Of a stretch of DNA of 5,417 nucleotides, positions 4,902-5,417 are shown one piece after another (position 1 is the first letter of the stretch; each line of letters begins with the position of its first letter). A model generated the notes under the pieces. That model was not told the origin of the DNA, did not search any database, and saw nothing but the letters and a program-made list of their open reading frames with translations. Origin of the DNA: Thermoplasmata archaeon (GTDB taxonomy: Archaea; Thermoplasmatota; Thermoplasmata; Thermoplasmatales; Thermoplasmataceae); NCBI GenBank assembly GCA_021806345.1, contig JAJZXP010000021.1:1-5417 (forward strand), in the 5' to 3' direction. Both the position numbers and the translations under genes were made by a program.

Positions 4902-5201
4902 ATGCGCATAATGACACACAAAAAGAGAGTGAGTTTGTTCATTGACAGTGAGCTTCTGGACAGTGCTGGAGCATATGGACTTAATCTTTCAAAGTTCATG
5001 ACCTCCTGCCTAAAAGTTTGGAGAGAAAACCCATCATTCATTTTGAATGCCGAGCAGCAAAAATACAGAATGGACCGGTCGGGATTTGAACCCGAGACCT
5101 CCTGCTTGCAAAGCAGGCGATCTACCGCTGATCTACCGGCCCTTTTTACATACGAGCAGACCGATCAGTCTTACCACATTTATTATTTTTGCCTTCCATG
5201 A
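4902..5201 (+). CDS. RHH (CcdA/Arc-like) DNA-binding protein, tail read through the tRNA gene
   Basis: The N-terminal part is a clear ribbon-helix-helix domain: strand KRVSLFID (8-15), helix 1 SELLDSAGAYG (16-26), then the cap NLS and helix 2 SKFMTSCLKVWREN (30-43). Such proteins are dimeric DNA-binding regulators, often antitoxins or plasmid copy or partition proteins. No toxin gene follows. From about residue 57 to 81 the frame is the antisense of tRNA-Ala, and residues after that come from the chromosomal flank, so the 99-aa length is probably a product of integration. In the circular form the C-terminus would be encoded by the other element arm. Two starts compete: ATG 4902, and ATG 4911 (MTHKKRV), which overlaps the stop of a 12-codon upstream frame as TAATG. 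Operator-like inverted repeats lie just upstream. The RHH fold is well supported; the exact ends are not. Confidence 0.65.
   Translation: MRIMTHKKRVSLFIDSELLDSAGAYGLNLSKFMTSCLKVWRENPSFILNAEQQKYRMDRSGFEPETSCLQSRRSTADLPALFTYEQTDQSYHIYYFCLP
5059..5063 (-). terminator. T5 tract after tRNA-Ala
   Basis: On the minus strand TATTTTTG follows the tRNA 3' end by about 8 nt. Short T-runs terminate archaeal transcription. It lies on the element side of the tRNA, so the element appears to supply the terminator after integration. Confidence 0.45.
5071..5110. other. inferred attachment site (att) in the 3' half of tRNA-Ala
   Basis: Archaeal and bacterial integrative elements commonly recombine within the 3' half of tRNA genes and restore the tRNA with their own copy. 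Here a complete tRNA sits at the boundary between element-like genes (left, on its 3' side) and a housekeeping gene (right). The exact crossover segment is unknown, and the second att copy must lie outside the window. The range given is only the anticodon-to-3'-end portion. Confidence 0.45.
5071..5142 (-). tRNA. tRNA-Ala (anticodon UGC)
   Basis: The 72-nt sequence folds as a full cloverleaf. The acceptor stem is GGGCCGG/CCGGTCC, the D-stem GATC/GATC, the anticodon stem CCTGC/GCAGG with loop TTTGCAA, and the T-arm TCGGG-TTCAAAT-CCCGA. The third acceptor pair is G:U (G3-U70), the alanine identity element, with discriminator A73, which agrees with anticodon UGC. The 3' CCA is not encoded and would be added by CCA transferase. 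No intron is present. The 3' end faces the putative mobile element, making it the likely integration target. Confidence 0.95.
5179..5190 (-). promoter_or_regulatory. TATA box for tRNA-Ala
   Basis: The minus strand reads AAAAATAATAAA, ending 37 bp before the tRNA 5' end at 5142. This spacing allows a transcript start around 10 nt before the mature tRNA, consistent with a short 5' leader cut by RNase P. Confidence 0.5.
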
Positions 5202-5242
5202 GCTGAAATTTGGGAAAAGATGAAATAAAAGTGCTATGTCAG

Positions 5243-5254
5243 ATAATTTAAATT
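5243..5254 (+). promoter_or_regulatory. AT-rich TATA-like element before the kinase gene
   Basis: ATAATTTAAATT lies about 40 bp before the ATG at 5290. Standard spacing would start transcription near 5273-5276, giving a short leader of about 15 nt. No clear Shine-Dalgarno is seen. Confidence 0.35.
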
Positions 5255-5289
5255 GCAAATTGGAATAACCATCCATCTACAGATCGCTT

Positions 5290-5417
5290 ATGATAATTAT
5301 TAAACTAGGTGGCAGTGTAATTACGGATAAATCCAGATACAGGACTTTCAGGCGAGAGATAACAAAAAAAATAATAGATGTTGTATCCGAATTTGAAGAA
5401 GAATTGATTCTGGTCCA
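5290..5417 (+). CDS. isopentenyl phosphate kinase, N-terminal part (partial)
   Basis: The first 42 residues begin MIIIKLGGSVITDKSRYRTF and end at ELILV, running off the window. The start matches the archaeal isopentenyl phosphate kinase branch of the amino-acid kinase family: strand IIIK, glycine loop LGGSVITDK (6-14) with the phosphate-binding Lys5 and GGS, then helix 20-36. The enzyme phosphorylates isopentenyl phosphate to isopentenyl diphosphate with ATP, the last step of the archaeal variants of the mevalonate pathway that supply ether-lipid chains. The catalytic histidine of the expected following HGGGSFGH lies just past the edge; the final bases CA fit its first codon. It is chromosomal, not part of the element, and marks the host flank. 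Another amino-acid kinase is possible, but the GGSVITDK signature favours this enzyme. Confidence 0.85.
   Translation, partial: MIIIKLGGSVITDKSRYRTFRREITKKIIDVVSEFEEELILV

Noticed and set aside
5072..5142. Protein-like segment GFEPETSCLQSRRSTADLPA in the second RHH frame.
   Set aside because: This is the antisense translation of tRNA-Ala, not a real domain; similar stretches are known artefacts of translated tRNA genes.
4902..5201. Toxin-antitoxin pair with the second RHH protein as antitoxin.
   Set aside because: The domain is CcdA-like, but no toxin gene follows or precedes it; the next features are the tRNA and a chromosomal kinase.

Overview
The window looks like the edge of an integrated plasmid- or virus-like element in the chromosome of a euryarchaeon, most likely of the Thermoplasmatales type. 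Three observations support this. The right end carries the start of an isopentenyl phosphate kinase gene, an archaeal isoprenoid enzyme. Promoters have archaeal TATA boxes about 25 bp before apparently leaderless starts. The tRNA-Ala gene lacks an encoded CCA. The lineage is an inference from the look of the kinase N-terminus and the leaderless gene style, and no search was run.

Layout, left to right. Positions 1-3297 hold a leftward cluster in the order small ribbon-helix-helix (RHH) protein (3297-3130), 884-aa AAA+/SF3-like replication ATPase (3026-372), 118-aa unknown protein (379-23), and the first codons of a further gene (from 26, leaving the window). Each downstream start has a strong Shine-Dalgarno sequence. 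The last two junctions overlap by 8 and 4 bp, so this is an operon. The first gene appears leaderless. A 94-bp divergent promoter region (3298-3391) has one TATA box for each direction. Positions 3392-4360 encode an AT-rich, unrecognised 322-aa protein starting at GTG.

Positions 4361-4901 contain no convincing gene. They hold a highly structured block: 9-bp iterons of the GTTATATTT/GTTATATGA type in two identical direct triplets, a third triplet in inverted orientation, more scattered copies, and between the opposed triplets a series of short inverted repeats including a perfect 23-bp palindrome. This is the best candidate for the element's replication origin, or for a partition or regulatory site bound by an element protein.

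Positions 4902-5201 encode a second RHH protein whose frame runs straight through the antisense strand of tRNA-Ala(UGC) (5142-5071). That tRNA has its 3' end facing the element, as expected if the element integrated into the 3' part of the tRNA gene. The chromosome resumes to the right, with the isopentenyl phosphate kinase gene from 5290. No integrase is visible; it would have to lie beyond the left edge.

Taken together, the proposed unit is a small integrative replicon: a self-regulated RHH/replication-ATPase operon, an iteron-palindrome origin, an att-proximal RHH regulator and an orphan accessory gene. Gene structure, promoters and repeats are read directly from sequence. The origin role and the integrative nature are inferences.
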